DNA of 35,280 nt from Prevotella sp. (GCA_016285055.1 JAEEPZ010000034.1:1-35280), one strand, 5' to 3'; positions 1 through 8,208 are shown, numbered from the stretch's first letter. Notes: a model not told the origin generated them from the letters alone. Numbers and translations are program-made.

Positions 1-7
1 GCAGCCC

Positions 8-255
8 TCCCCTCCCTTCAAGGGGAGGGGTTCTTGCCTTGCAAGCGTCCTTCGGCCGAGCGAGGGGTGGGGTCTGTAATATCAGTAATATCCTATCAGC
101 GAAGAGTGGGGCCGAAGAAGTTTCAGCGAAGAGTGGGCTGCAAAGAAATGGCAGCGAAGAAGTGACTGCGAAAAGGGGCAGCAAAGAAGTGGCAGCAAAG
201 GACATTACTGACATTACAGACCCCACCCCTAACCCCTCCCCTTGAAGGGAGGGGA
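8..255. repeat. Nested inverted-repeat (MITE-like) element
   Basis: Positions 8-32 are a perfect inverted match of 231-255 (25 bp). Positions 63-89 match 204-230 in inverted orientation at 26 of 27 bases. The two arms are adjacent on the right and separated by 30 nt (33-62) on the left. The core 90-203 contains degenerate direct repeats of a unit like gcagcgaagaagt. The whole can fold into one long stem. The 33 nt at 30-62 recur inside the TPR regulator gene at 7827-7859 with 3 mismatches, so at least part of it is dispersed. No transposase is present, so a non-autonomous element is the best guess. Confidence 0.6.
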
Positions 256-310
256 TGGCCTCACGGAGTCCCTGCGGCAGGCAAAACGGCGCAGCCCTTC
301 CCCTCCTTTT

Positions 311-380
311 CCAAAGGAGGGGTCAGGGGTGGTTTGTCAATACTGTCACAACCTATTTCCAAAGGAGGGGTCAGGGGTGG
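311..380. repeat. Duplicated 22-nt GC-rich unit
   Basis: The 22 nt at 311-332 are repeated exactly at 359-380 (core aaaggaggggtcaggggtgg), 48 nt apart. The first copy is preceded by cccctccttt, with which it forms a hairpin. Confidence 0.7.
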
Positions 381-466
381 CATGAATAATCCAAGTAAGG
401 AAGGATGGGAATGGCTACGCCGTTATGTGCCCGCCGCAGAGGTAACTACTCCCCTCCCTCACAGGC

Positions 467-492
467 GATGTTGTCCTTAAGCGGACAACATC
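467..492. repeat. Perfect 10-bp hairpin inside a GC-rich repeat
   Basis: GATGTTGTCC (467-476) pairs perfectly with GGACAACATC (483-492) across a 6-nt loop. It is framed by cccctccc on the left and gggggtggg on the right, giving a palindrome within a palindrome. It lacks a following T-run, so a terminator role is not supported. Confidence 0.6.
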
Positions 493-516
493 TTCAGGCC
501 GGGGGTGGGTCTCCTC

Positions 517-579
517 TGCGCAGATGAATCCCCCTCCAACTCCCCCTTTGCAAGGGGGAGAATAGGGTTACCTCAAGCC
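517..579. repeat. 63-nt dispersed repeat, copy A
   Basis: This stretch matches 23179-23241 at 57 of 63 positions in the same orientation. It contains an inverted repeat of the type ctccccctttgcaagggggag. Both copies lie in intergenic DNA. Confidence 0.75.
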
Positions 580-796
580 TTTGACTATTGAATAAATTCA
601 ACTATCAACTTACCTAATTAGCGGCGTACCTATGCCTTACTCCATCCGCACAGCATGGTTTTTATTGTTTTTTCTCAGGCCGCTTCGGTATCAACTCACA
701 TAGATAGCGCAAGGTATTGCATCCTTTCATAATTTTTGTCTGAAGAAATTCCGTAGTGGAGAATCCTGCAGTTTCAAGGCAACATGGGTTTTAAAA

Positions 797-857
797 GTTT
801 CCTGCCGAGAAACCATCGGTTTCTCGGCAGGAAACCAAAGGTTTCTCGGCAGGAAAC
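797..857. repeat. Triple 18-bp palindromic module
   Basis: The 18 nt at 797-814 are perfectly complementary to 818-835 with a 3-nt loop. The 818-835 unit (GGTTTCTCGGCAGGAAAC) is repeated exactly at 840-857. Units start 21 and 22 bp apart, about two helical turns, which puts them on one face of the DNA. Confidence 0.75.
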
Positions 858-985
858 TTCTGATGTTTCCGAGCTGTGCGGATGGAATAAGACATAGTGA
901 CGTCGCAAATTGGGTCTGTTTGTTCCCCGAGTTCTGTCGTCCCTTCAGGACTATTTGCTGCGTCGACCATGATGCGCAGGGACAG

Positions 986-1070
986 GGGGAGGGGTGTTGA
1001 CCGCCTTCACCCCGCCGCTGTCATATTCCCGGCCAACACCCCTCCCCTTACAGGGGCGGGGGAGCGGCGG
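986..1070. repeat. Interleaved GC-rich inverted repeats
   Basis: The 14 nt at 986-999 (GGGGAGGGGTGTTG) pair perfectly with 1034-1047. CCGCCGCT at 1012-1019 is complementary to 1063-1070. The two stems interleave, so they could only form together as a pseudoknot. No function is evident. Confidence 0.5.
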
Positions 1071-1271
1071 AGATGCTCTAGCAAATGTGTATAAAGACTA
1101 GTTACAGGGACGGAGAGGCGGCAACACTCAGCCCTTCACGGGAGCTCAAGGATAAAAGTCAACCGCACCATCCGAAAAATATTCTTGAAAAGAGCAATTA
1201 AAGGACGGCAAACGGAAAATCATTCTGCGAAAAGCGGAATAACAGGGGATTTTTCTGCATTTCAATCAAAA

Positions 1272-1304
1272 TTTGGTGGATAACACCAAACTGCGTACCT
1301 TTGC
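1272..1304 (+). promoter_or_regulatory. Bacteroidetes-type promoter of metY
   Basis: TTTG (1272-1275) and TACCTTTGC (1296-1304) are separated by 20 nt, matching the sigma-ABfr consensus. Transcription should begin near 1310, giving a leader of roughly 43 nt that is too short for a SAM riboswitch. Confidence 0.85.
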
Positions 1305-1352
1305 ACCCAGATTACGACAACAAACAACAAACCATTAAAAAAAGAAAAGACT

Positions 1353-2642
1353 ATGGCACAGAAAAATTATCGCTTCGAGACTTTACAGCTTCATGTAGGA
1401 CAGGAACAGGCTGACCCCGCCACTGACGCCCGCGCAGTACCTATCTATCAGACTACGAGCTATGTGTTTCACAACAGCCAGCACGCTGCCGACCGCTTCG
1501 GCCTGCGCGACGCCGGCAACATCTACGGCCGTCTGACCAACTCGACGCAGGGTGTGTTTGAAGACCGCGTGGCAGCATTAGAGGGTGGCGTGGCCGGACT
1601 GGCCGTGGCATCGGGTGCCGCCGCCATCACCTACGCCCTGCAGAACATCGTGCAGGCAGGCGATCACATCGTGGCTGCCGACAACCTCTACGGCGGCTCC
1701 TACAACCTCATCACCCACACGCTGGCCACGCAGGGCATCACCAACACCATTGTCAATGTGAATGACCTTGCGGCCCTCGATGCTGCTATTCAACCCAACA
1801 CAAAAGTAGTATATGCCGAGACCTTCGGCAATCCCAACTCTGATGTGCTCGACATCGAGGGTGTGGCCGCTGTGGCCCATAAGCACGGCATCCCCTTCAT
1901 CGTGGACAACACCTTCGGCACGCCCTACCTCATCCGTCCGTTGGAGCACGGAGCCGACATCGTGGTTCACTCGGCCACAAAGTTCCTCGGAGGTCACGGC
2001 ACCTCGCTGGGCGGCGTCATCGTTGACGGTGGCAAGTTTGACTGGAAGAAGAACCCGGAGAAGTTCCCCACGCTGGCCCAGCCCGACCCCTCGTATCACG
2101 GCATCGTCTTTGCCGACGCAGTAGGCGCTGCTGCCTATGTCACCCGCATCCGTGCCGTCATCCTGCGCGACACCGGCGCCACGATTTCTCCCTTCAATGC
2201 GTTCATACTGCTGCAGGGCGTTGAGACGCTGAGCCTGCGCGTGGAGCGCCATGTGGAGAACACGCTTAAGGTGGTGGACTTCCTGTCGAAGCATCCGAAG
2301 GTGGCCAAGGTGAATCATCCTGCCTTAGAGAGCCATCCCGACCACGCCCTCTACAAGAAGTATTTCCCCAACGGCGGCGGATCGATCTTCACCTTCGAGA
2401 TCAAGGGCGGACAAGAGGAGGCATGGCGCTTCATCGACGGCCTGCAGATCTTCTCGCTGCTGGCCAACGTGGCCGACGTGAAGAGCCTGGTCATCCATCC
2501 CTACACCACGACGCACTCACAGCTCTCGCCCGAGGAACTGAAGGAGCAGCACATCACGCCCAGCACCGTGCGCCTGTCGATAGGCACCGAGCACATCGAC
2601 GACATTCTCGAGGACCTGGCACAGGCATTTGATAAAATTTGA
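1353..2642 (+). CDS. metY: O-acetylhomoserine sulfhydrylase (MetY-like)
   Basis: This is a PLP enzyme of the Cys/Met metabolism family, expected to make homocysteine from O-acetyl-L-homoserine and sulfide in the cytoplasm. The 429-residue length fits O-acetylhomoserine sulfhydrylases, which are longer than the roughly 390-residue cystathionine synthases and lyases. The PLP-binding lysine should be K210 in HSATKFLGGHG, and D185 in VDNTFGTP would bind the pyridine nitrogen. YGRLTNST near residues 58-65 is the usual cofactor-phosphate region. The start follows a strong promoter by about 50 nt, with no better ATG nearby. The gene is monocistronic by position: an inverted repeat and a new promoter follow it. 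With cysK further right it points to direct sulfide incorporation into both cysteine and methionine. Confidence 0.93.
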   Translation: MAQKNYRFETLQLHVGQEQADPATDARAVPIYQTTSYVFHNSQHAADRFGLRDAGNIYGRLTNSTQGVFEDRVAALEGGVAGLAVASGAAAITYALQNIVQAGDHIVAADNLYGGSYNLITHTLATQGITNTIVNVNDLAALDAAIQPNTKVVYAETFGNPNSDVLDIEGVAAVAHKHGIPFIVDNTFGTPYLIRPLEHGADIVVHSATKFLGGHGTSLGGVIVDGGKFDWKKNPEKFPTLAQPDPSYHGIVFADAVGAAAYVTRIRAVILRDTGATISPFNAFILLQGVETLSLRVERHVENTLKVVDFLSKHPKVAKVNHPALESHPDHALYKKYFPNGGGSIFTFEIKGGQEEAWRFIDGLQIFSLLANVADVKSLVIHPYTTTHSQLSPEELKEQHITPSTVRLSIGTEHIDDILEDLAQAFDKI

Positions 2643-2665
2643 AATAAAGCACTGAAAAGAGAAAT

Positions 2666-2704
2666 GGTAATCTGTCAAATTCCCTAAAGATTTGGCAGAT
2701 TACC
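2666..2704 (+). terminator. 15-bp inverted repeat after metY, overlapping the next promoter
   Basis: The 15 nt at 2666-2680 pair with 2690-2704 over a 9-nt loop, with one T-G wobble. It sits 24 nt after the metY stop, where a terminator is expected, and is followed by an A-rich rather than a T-rich stretch. Its right arm contains the TTTG -33 box (2691-2694) of the downstream promoter, so it could equally be an operator. Confidence 0.5.
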
Positions 2705-2723
2705 TAAAAAACCGTATCTTTGC
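2691..2723 (+). promoter_or_regulatory. Promoter of the response regulator / SDR pair
   Basis: TTTG (2691-2694), a 20-nt spacer and TATCTTTGC (2715-2723) match the Bacteroidetes consensus. The predicted start of transcription is near 2730, only about 12 nt before the ATG at 2742. Confidence 0.82.
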
Positions 2724-2741
2724 ACACTCAAACCGACACAG

Positions 2742-3383
2742 ATGAGGAATTATATCATAGCCGACAATCAGGAGCTGACGCGATTCGCTTTGGAGAGTCT
2801 TCTTCAGAAAGACGAGGCGAATGTCGTGTACCGCGCTTTCGACAAGGCCGGATTGGTGGCACTGCTCAAGAAACACGAGAGTGCTGTGGTGCTACTCGAC
2901 TACACGCTGTTCGACTTCACCGACGAAGACCAGCTGCTGATTATTGCGGAGCGCTTCAACCTGTCGGATTGGATTCTCATCAGTGACGAGCTCACATCGC
3001 AGTTCATCCGTCGCGTGGTGTACTCCTCGCATCAGTTCAGCGTGGTGTTCAAGGATGCTCCCATGAGCGAGGTGAAAGAGGCTCTGAAAGCTGCAGGACA
3101 TCATAGCCGCTACCTCAGCCAGCGGGCTCTCGAGTTCATCATCACCCAGCAGCAGGAAGAGGAAAAACCTGACATCCTGACTCAGACAGAGGCAGAGATT
3201 GTGAAGGCGATTGCTCAGGGAAAGACGACGAAGGAAATTGCCGCTGAGCGTTTCTCCAGCATCCACACCGTCAACACGCATCGCAAGAACATTTTCCGCA
3301 AGCTGGGCATCAACACCGCTCACGAGCTCATCAAGTATGCTCTCCGCGCTGGCCTCATCGAGTCATCGGAATTCTACATTTAA
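2742..3383 (+). CDS. LuxR/NarL-type response regulator
   Basis: A 213-residue protein with an N-terminal receiver-like domain (about 1-115) and a C-terminal LuxR helix-turn-helix (about 144-205; TQTEAEIVKAIAQGKTTKEI then HTVNTHRKNIFRKLGI). D53 in LLDYTLFDF sits where the phosphoacceptor Asp is expected, D8 could be part of the acidic pocket and K104 in VVFKDAP matches the conserved Lys. The receiver is divergent, with only one acidic residue near position 8, so its phosphorylation is uncertain. No histidine kinase is adjacent, making it an orphan here. The start at 2742 is chosen because it follows the promoter; an alternative frame opening at 2720 lies within the promoter. The SDR gene follows after 10 nt, so the two are probably co-transcribed. 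Confidence 0.88.
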   Translation: MRNYIIADNQELTRFALESLLQKDEANVVYRAFDKAGLVALLKKHESAVVLLDYTLFDFTDEDQLLIIAERFNLSDWILISDELTSQFIRRVVYSSHQFSVVFKDAPMSEVKEALKAAGHHSRYLSQRALEFIITQQQEEEKPDILTQTEAEIVKAIAQGKTTKEIAAERFSSIHTVNTHRKNIFRKLGINTAHELIKYALRAGLIESSEFYI

Positions 3384-3393
3384 CAACACCGAC

Positions 3394-4104
3394 ATGAAAA
3401 CAAAAACAGTATTAGTGACAGGCGCCAATAAAGGCATCGGTTATGGCATTGCCAAACATCTCGGTCTCAGCGGCTGGAGAGTAGTTATCGGCGCACGCGA
3501 TGAAGGGCGTGCCACAAAAGCCATCAATGAGCTGAAAGCGCTGGGTATCGATGTGCTTGGCTGGGTGAACATCGACCTGAAAGACCTCGACGGCATCGAG
3601 CGGGCTGCCAAGGACGTCAGCGAGCGGTTCCCTGAACTGACACTCCTCGTGAACAACGCTGGCATCCCAGGCGATATGAGTGTTGACAGCGAGCATACGG
3701 AGATCAGCGTCATCCGCGAGACGCTCGACGTGAATTTCATCGGTACCTTCGCTATCACCAAAGCTCTGCTGCCCCTGCTCACAAAGAACAACGGCCGCAT
3801 CGCCAACATCACCGTACCTTCGGATATCAGCCCCTATTGGCACCCGCTGGCCTACGTCGCCAGCAAGGCCGCCCAGAACGCGATGATGGGCGTGATGGCC
3901 ATCGAGTTCCAACAGCACAACACACCCATCGAAATTTTCTCCGTTCACCCAGGCCCCACAACCACCGACCTGAACGGCAACATGGCGCTGCCGGGCTTCC
4001 ACGACATCGAGACCGTAGGCCAGAAGTTTGCAGAGCTAATTAACGACGGCCAGAACCATCAGGGAGAGTTTATTGAACTCTATCCCATTGTAAAAGAGGA
4101 TTAA
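3394..4104 (+). CDS. Short-chain dehydrogenase/reductase (SDR)
   Basis: A classical SDR of 236 residues. The dinucleotide-binding motif TGANKGIG is at 9-16, NNAG at 87-90, and the catalytic YxxxK is Y154/K158 in YVASK. A Ser in TVPSDIS near 140-145 could complete the triad. The closest remembered relatives are NAD(P)-dependent oxidoreductases with carbonyl-reductase-like TGANKGIG motifs; the substrate cannot be told. The frame stays open upstream to 3211, but those residues overlap the regulator gene in another frame. The ATG at 3394, 10 nt after the regulator stop, starts exactly at the Rossmann strand, so it is preferred. A strong terminator-like hairpin follows immediately. Confidence 0.9.
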   Translation: MKTKTVLVTGANKGIGYGIAKHLGLSGWRVVIGARDEGRATKAINELKALGIDVLGWVNIDLKDLDGIERAAKDVSERFPELTLLVNNAGIPGDMSVDSEHTEISVIRETLDVNFIGTFAITKALLPLLTKNNGRIANITVPSDISPYWHPLAYVASKAAQNAMMGVMAIEFQQHNTPIEIFSVHPGPTTTDLNGNMALPGFHDIETVGQKFAELINDGQNHQGEFIELYPIVKED

Positions 4105-4142
4105 CAGCACATCCCCCGCTCCTTCAAGTGGGGGATGTGCTG
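4105..4142. terminator. Bidirectional hairpin between convergent genes
   Basis: The 13 nt CAGCACATCCCCC (4105-4117) pair perfectly with 4130-4142 over a 12-nt loop. It begins one base after the SDR stop and lies 18 nt before the end of the opposing LRR gene, so it likely ends both transcripts. Confidence 0.8.
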
Positions 4143-4160
4143 TATCTTACCACTACTCCA

Positions 4161-6686
4161 TCACTTTACATAAATCTTTTGTCCGTTAACGATGTTCAAT
4201 CCTTTCTGCAAGGAACTGAGGCGCTGACCTTGAAGGTTGTAGATGGCAGATTTCGTTTCTTCTTCATTATTTGTTATCGCTCCTATTCCTGTCGTCTGCA
4301 CTTCGAAGTGGCCGGTGAAGGCCTCACTGTTATTCTCAACAGTTACGGTGTAGCGGCCTTTCGTAAAGGCAGAGATGTCGATGCTGAGAGCGACAATACA
4401 GCTTGCGTTGATGGACTTCTCATAGACGACATGATTGGATTCGTTAGTGATGCGTACCTGATAGAAATCGTCGAGCGGCTCAAGATGGATGCCTAACTGC
4501 AGGTTGCTGTATTCACCATACAGCGACTGCTGTTCCTTACTCCTCCTCGGTGCTTGGGGTTTTGTCTTGATGGTATGGGTGAAGTCGAAGCGGCCTTTCC
4601 GGGCGTACTCTGGGGTAGCCCCGTCCTCATAGTCGTAGTTGAGGTAGATGACTTCATCGCAGACAGCACACGACATCAGGAACTGCGGTACAGGATCTGA
4701 ATATATCGGATCGTATGCATTGATTGTCGGTCCATCAATACCTCCGACTCCTTCCAACCAGTAGGTACTGTGGACGTCACGATAAATCCATATATTTCGA
4801 TAAACACCTTTAAAGCCATCTAATCCTCCACTCTGCTTCGGTCCAATTTCATAATCTCCATCAATGAAATACACCTTGTCATTGGTTTTGAGGGAGAAGT
4901 CATACATCATCCTCATAGACTGCCTCGTCTCGTCATAAAAATACACTTTCTTGTCTTCTTCGTACCATGCTCCCACTTTGCTCAGGGCAGGTGATTGTGA
5001 CAGATTGTTATAATCTGGATAATCTGGACTAATAAATCTCTGGCACATCATCTGCTTGCAGGTCTTTCCGTCGATAATCGTGTCGCCATCGAAATAGTAG
5101 TAGTCAATCACCTGCACAGGATTACCCGATATGGTTCCCACCTTCCACACCTTACCATCTTCGACGAACGGACGGTAGGCTATGTTGTTAGCTGGATTTG
5201 GATTTATTAATTCGTCGAAATCGTCAGCCGTAAAGATACACTCCCCGTCCTCAAAGCAGGACAAGAAGTTTTCTCCATGAAGGATACCATTGGAGGGTTG
5301 GGGTACATAAAGATTCATGATGTTCCAGCCTTCTTCACAACCCACGCCCTCAACAATAGGAGCTGAAGCAAAGTAGTTGGAGGAATCTGTGGAACCCTGT
5401 TCCATCAATAAATCATAATACAAAACATTGAGTAGTTCATCATGGTGGAACTGCATAGGCTTAATGGCAGTAAGCAGAAAGTACAAGGGTTCGTATGAAG
5501 GCCTATAGCTGTTGCCGACAGACATGCCGAAATCGTATAGCAGATGGTCACCATCATCTGTATACTGCCACACCTTCCTGTCCTCCTCACGAAGGGCACA
5601 GCAATAATTGTTGCCCTCTTCGCTTGTGCGATACATCTTATAATAGGTCTTGCCTTCTATCACTGTAGTGCCGTTGATAAAATACGACACGCTCTTCGTC
5701 CACTGCTCATCATCCCATAAGTTATGATAAAACTCTTGATAGTTCCACGTCTTTCCTTCTTTCAAGAATGGATGATAATCGTCTTGAATCCAGTCTTTTA
5801 GGGATAGTATAGTACCTTTAAACACTTTCTTGAACTTGTCTATTTCTGACGGCTGGACATAGATGACAACCTCGTCATCCATAAAATAGAACGTGTCACT
5901 ACGCAATCCTTCGGGGAAAGTGCCTCTGATAACAATTGTTTTGATAGGACTCCAGCGGAAAACGCTCTCAGCAAAACCACTTACGCTCTCAGGAATATCA
6001 AGAAATCTTAGGTTGTCACATTTTTCAAAAGTGAAAGCACTTATATACTTGATGTTTTTGGAAAGTCTTATTGAATTAAGGCTTTTACAATTACTAAACG
6101 TACTGAAAGACATGTATGTCACGCTGTTGGGCATTTGCACAGAAAGCAGGTAAGGATTGTAGGCGAAAGCATCGCCTCCAAGCCAGGTAACACCATCAGG
6201 AACGGAGTAGTTTTCGCGTTTTGCACCTGCTGGATAACAATAGAGCCGGGTCTTGTCCTTATTGAACAACACACCATCAATGGAGCACATGCTTGGATTA
6301 GCTTCGTCCACCTCAATACTCACAAGATTGGCGCAGTTGCGGAAGGGATTCTTACAGTCGTCATAGCCAGCATAGTGCTGGATATCTACTACAGTCTTAG
6401 GAATCCTGACCTTGGTCAGTGTATTGCAGAAGTCGAAAGCCAGCCACTCTATCCTATCCACGGTATATGTTTCGCCATTATAAGCGACCTGTTCAGGAAT
6501 GTCTAATTCTCCCACCCAAGTGTTCGTGTTGGCTACCATGGCAGTATGCGTTGCCTCGTTTAGCTTATATTGCAAACTTTCAATAACCACTGTTGGCGTA
6601 ATGTCACCTCCAGGAATTACTGGTTCTTGAGCATATACCATCGCACTCAGGAATAAAAAACCGATTAATAATCCTCTTTTTTTCAT
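4161..6686 (-). CDS. Secreted BspA-like leucine-rich-repeat protein
   Basis: An 841-residue exported protein. It starts with a signal peptide (MKKRGLLIGFLFLSAMVYAQ, cleavage near 19-20). Residues about 50-290 carry BspA/TpLRR-type (LRR_5) repeats, recognisable in phrases such as NSVTYMSFSTFSNCKSLNSI and FEKCDNLRFLDIPESV. The middle (about 300-690) contains two similar blocks with WNYQEF...GTTVIEGKTYYKM and DYYYFDGDTIIDGKTCKQMM, apparently a duplicated beta-rich module. The C-terminus ends YNLQGQRLSSLQKGLNIVNG then QKIYVK, the tail common on Prevotella secreted proteins and thought to be a sorting or anchoring domain. BspA relatives act in adhesion, which is an inference here. It lies 45 nt downstream of the TPR/HTH regulator with no promoter seen between them. 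Confidence 0.85.
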   Translation of the reverse strand: MKKRGLLIGFLFLSAMVYAQEPVIPGGDITPTVVIESLQYKLNEATHTAMVANTNTWVGELDIPEQVAYNGETYTVDRIEWLAFDFCNTLTKVRIPKTVVDIQHYAGYDDCKNPFRNCANLVSIEVDEANPSMCSIDGVLFNKDKTRLYCYPAGAKRENYSVPDGVTWLGGDAFAYNPYLLSVQMPNSVTYMSFSTFSNCKSLNSIRLSKNIKYISAFTFEKCDNLRFLDIPESVSGFAESVFRWSPIKTIVIRGTFPEGLRSDTFYFMDDEVVIYVQPSEIDKFKKVFKGTILSLKDWIQDDYHPFLKEGKTWNYQEFYHNLWDDEQWTKSVSYFINGTTVIEGKTYYKMYRTSEEGNNYCCALREEDRKVWQYTDDGDHLLYDFGMSVGNSYRPSYEPLYFLLTAIKPMQFHHDELLNVLYYDLLMEQGSTDSSNYFASAPIVEGVGCEEGWNIMNLYVPQPSNGILHGENFLSCFEDGECIFTADDFDELINPNPANNIAYRPFVEDGKVWKVGTISGNPVQVIDYYYFDGDTIIDGKTCKQMMCQRFISPDYPDYNNLSQSPALSKVGAWYEEDKKVYFYDETRQSMRMMYDFSLKTNDKVYFIDGDYEIGPKQSGGLDGFKGVYRNIWIYRDVHSTYWLEGVGGIDGPTINAYDPIYSDPVPQFLMSCAVCDEVIYLNYDYEDGATPEYARKGRFDFTHTIKTKPQAPRRSKEQQSLYGEYSNLQLGIHLEPLDDFYQVRITNESNHVVYEKSINASCIVALSIDISAFTKGRYTVTVENNSEAFTGHFEVQTTGIGAITNNEEETKSAIYNLQGQRLSSLQKGLNIVNGQKIYVK

Positions 6687-6731
6687 ATTCGTATTTTTGT
6701 TTTTGTAGTTGTTATTATTATTTCGTGATAA

Positions 6732-8189
6732 TTATTTGCCGTTGAGTATCTGTTCCAGAGTGATATCCGGGCTGCTCTCTCCGAACACATCCTTCTTCAG
6801 CTTCAGTTTGCGATGCTGGACGGCTGAGACGGTGATGCAGTAGATATTGCCGATGGTGCGGTTGCTAAGACCGAGCCGCGTGAGGATGCACAGGCGGATG
6901 TCGTCTTCCTGCATTTTGGGGTATTGCTCGCGTATCTTGGCAAAGCGGTTAGAGTCGATGGCGTTAAGCGTACGTTCTATCTCGCTCCAGTCGTGCGGAC
7001 TGAGGTAGATGAGCGAATCGCCGCTCTGGTTGAGTTTCTTCAGCACTTCCGTACGTTCGAGAATGAAGCCTTGCAAAAAAGTCACTACTTCGTTGGCCTG
7101 GTGCAACAACGTCTTCTGATGCTCTGCCTCCTCTTGGAGACGGCATCTCTCCTGTTTCTGCATACGGATGCGATAACGAAAGGCCAGTACCGCCGCAAGA
7201 AGGATGACGAACGAGGCAATGATGACCGTAAGGAGTGTGCGGCCATATAGCTGTGAGCGGTATTCCAGTTGCTGGTTCTCCCTCTCCTGCCTCAATGTCT
7301 CCTGATAGTATTGGTCTTTCTGCTCCAGCGCCTTGTAATAGAAATTCTCTATCTGCCCGAAGGCTTCGTCCACGCTGTCCTCCACCTCTGCGGCACCCAA
7401 TCGCCGGAGTGCAATCATGGCGAGGTTGCTCTGCACGATATATGCCAGGTGGACATTGTCATTTGCATCAATCTGCCGATAGACCGTCTCTGCCGAATCG
7501 AGCATGTCGAGGCTGAGGTAGCTGCGGGCCAGCACCTGCAAGACACCAGGTCTGAGGTCGGATGTCGCTACCGATTCTGCCCGATGGGCGTAGTCGAGCG
7601 CTTGGCGATAGTCTTCCTTCGCCCAGGCGATGTTTGCAAGGCTGGTGAGCGTCTGACACATCAAGTCGGTCATCTGTCCTTTCTCAGCAATGTCGTATGC
7701 ACGGTGGATGAAAGCAAGTGCTTCGTCGTAGGCACTCCCCTCCCCCACTTCGCTTTGCAAAGAATCTTCAGCGGTGAAAGCCACTTGTGCGGCGTATGTG
7801 CCCGCATAGTCAAGCAATAGGACGTAGTTCTTGCCTTGCAAGTCTCCTTCGGCCGAGTGTTGCTCATCGTCGGGATGCTGCTCATAGGCGTTCAGGGCTT
7901 TCTTCATCAGACGCAAGGCTTCCTCGGGATTGCTCTGCGACAATGCTTCCGCCAATCGCTGGTACGCTATATAATGGGTGTGCCAATCCTCGGATGCTTC
8001 CGACAATTGGATGGCCTTTCGCAGCAAGGTCTCACCCTGACGGATGCTGTCGTTGGCTAAAGCAGCCTCAGCCTCTTTCAGACAACGTGCTGCCGTCAGT
8101 GAATCTGACATCTGTTGCCGTTGACTGCAAGCAACCATCAGAATGCACATTATTATTATACGCAGGAATCGTGCAAACAACATTATCAT
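6732..8189 (-). CDS. Membrane-anchored TPR protein with C-terminal LuxR-like HTH
   Basis: A 485-residue one-piece sensor/regulator of a type common in Prevotella and Bacteroides. It has an N-terminal signal with a possible lipobox ending at C21 (LMVAC), TPR-like helices about 35-300, one transmembrane helix at about 318-338 (LLTVIIASFVILLAAVLAF), a coiled-coil at about 340-385 and a helix-turn-helix at about 424-468 (RTIGNIYCITVSAVQHRKLK). The layout suggests periplasmic TPRs and a cytoplasmic DNA-binding end, so no kinase is needed. Residues 111-121 (HSAEGDLQGK plus one) are encoded by a dispersed repeat also found at 30-62. Both possible ATGs (8189 and 8183) follow a promoter by about 20 nt. 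Its likely target is the LRR gene immediately downstream; that is inference. Confidence 0.82.
   Translation of the reverse strand: MIMLFARFLRIIIMCILMVACSQRQQMSDSLTAARCLKEAEAALANDSIRQGETLLRKAIQLSEASEDWHTHYIAYQRLAEALSQSNPEEALRLMKKALNAYEQHPDDEQHSAEGDLQGKNYVLLLDYAGTYAAQVAFTAEDSLQSEVGEGSAYDEALAFIHRAYDIAEKGQMTDLMCQTLTSLANIAWAKEDYRQALDYAHRAESVATSDLRPGVLQVLARSYLSLDMLDSAETVYRQIDANDNVHLAYIVQSNLAMIALRRLGAAEVEDSVDEAFGQIENFYYKALEQKDQYYQETLRQERENQQLEYRSQLYGRTLLTVIIASFVILLAAVLAFRYRIRMQKQERCRLQEEAEHQKTLLHQANEVVTFLQGFILERTEVLKKLNQSGDSLIYLSPHDWSEIERTLNAIDSNRFAKIREQYPKMQEDDIRLCILTRLGLSNRTIGNIYCITVSAVQHRKLKLKKDVFGESSPDITLEQILNGK
7827..7859. repeat. Dispersed 33-nt repeat inside the TPR regulator gene
   Basis: It matches 30-62 at 30 of 33 bases (shared core ttcttgccttgcaag and tccttcggccgag). 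Within the gene it is read in frame on the minus strand as residues 111-121, in a charged linker after the second TPR pair. It keeps the reading frame open. Confidence 0.65.
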
Positions 8190-8208
8190 ATTTTCATGTT
8201 TTTCAGTT

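Larger units (their letters stand above)
1..1352. other. Gene-free region rich in palindromic repeats, upstream of metY
   Basis: I see no convincing protein or RNA gene here. The short open frames run through simple and palindromic repeats and match no family I know. The region holds a large nested inverted-repeat element (8-255), a duplicated GC-rich unit (311-332 and 359-380), a 10-bp hairpin (467-492), one copy of a 63-nt dispersed repeat (517-579), a triple palindrome (797-857), an interleaved inverted repeat (986-1070) and finally the metY promoter (1272-1304). It looks like a site where repeats have accumulated. Confidence 0.75.

Noticed and set aside
39..245. 68-residue open frame in the left repeat region
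   Set aside because: It is read entirely through the inverted-repeat element and its core direct repeats. It has no promoter and no recognisable protein pattern.
897..1094. 65-residue open frame upstream of metY
   Set aside because: It runs across GC-rich inverted repeats and has unnatural composition, with no promoter or family resemblance.
1100..1300. SAM riboswitch upstream of metY (a cggcaac motif is present)
   Set aside because: The other conserved SAM-I segments are missing, and the motif lies upstream of the promoter, so it would not be transcribed with metY.
3211..3393. N-terminal extension of the SDR gene
   Set aside because: It overlaps the response regulator in another frame and is Ser/Arg-rich. 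The Rossmann strand starts right at the ATG at 3394.
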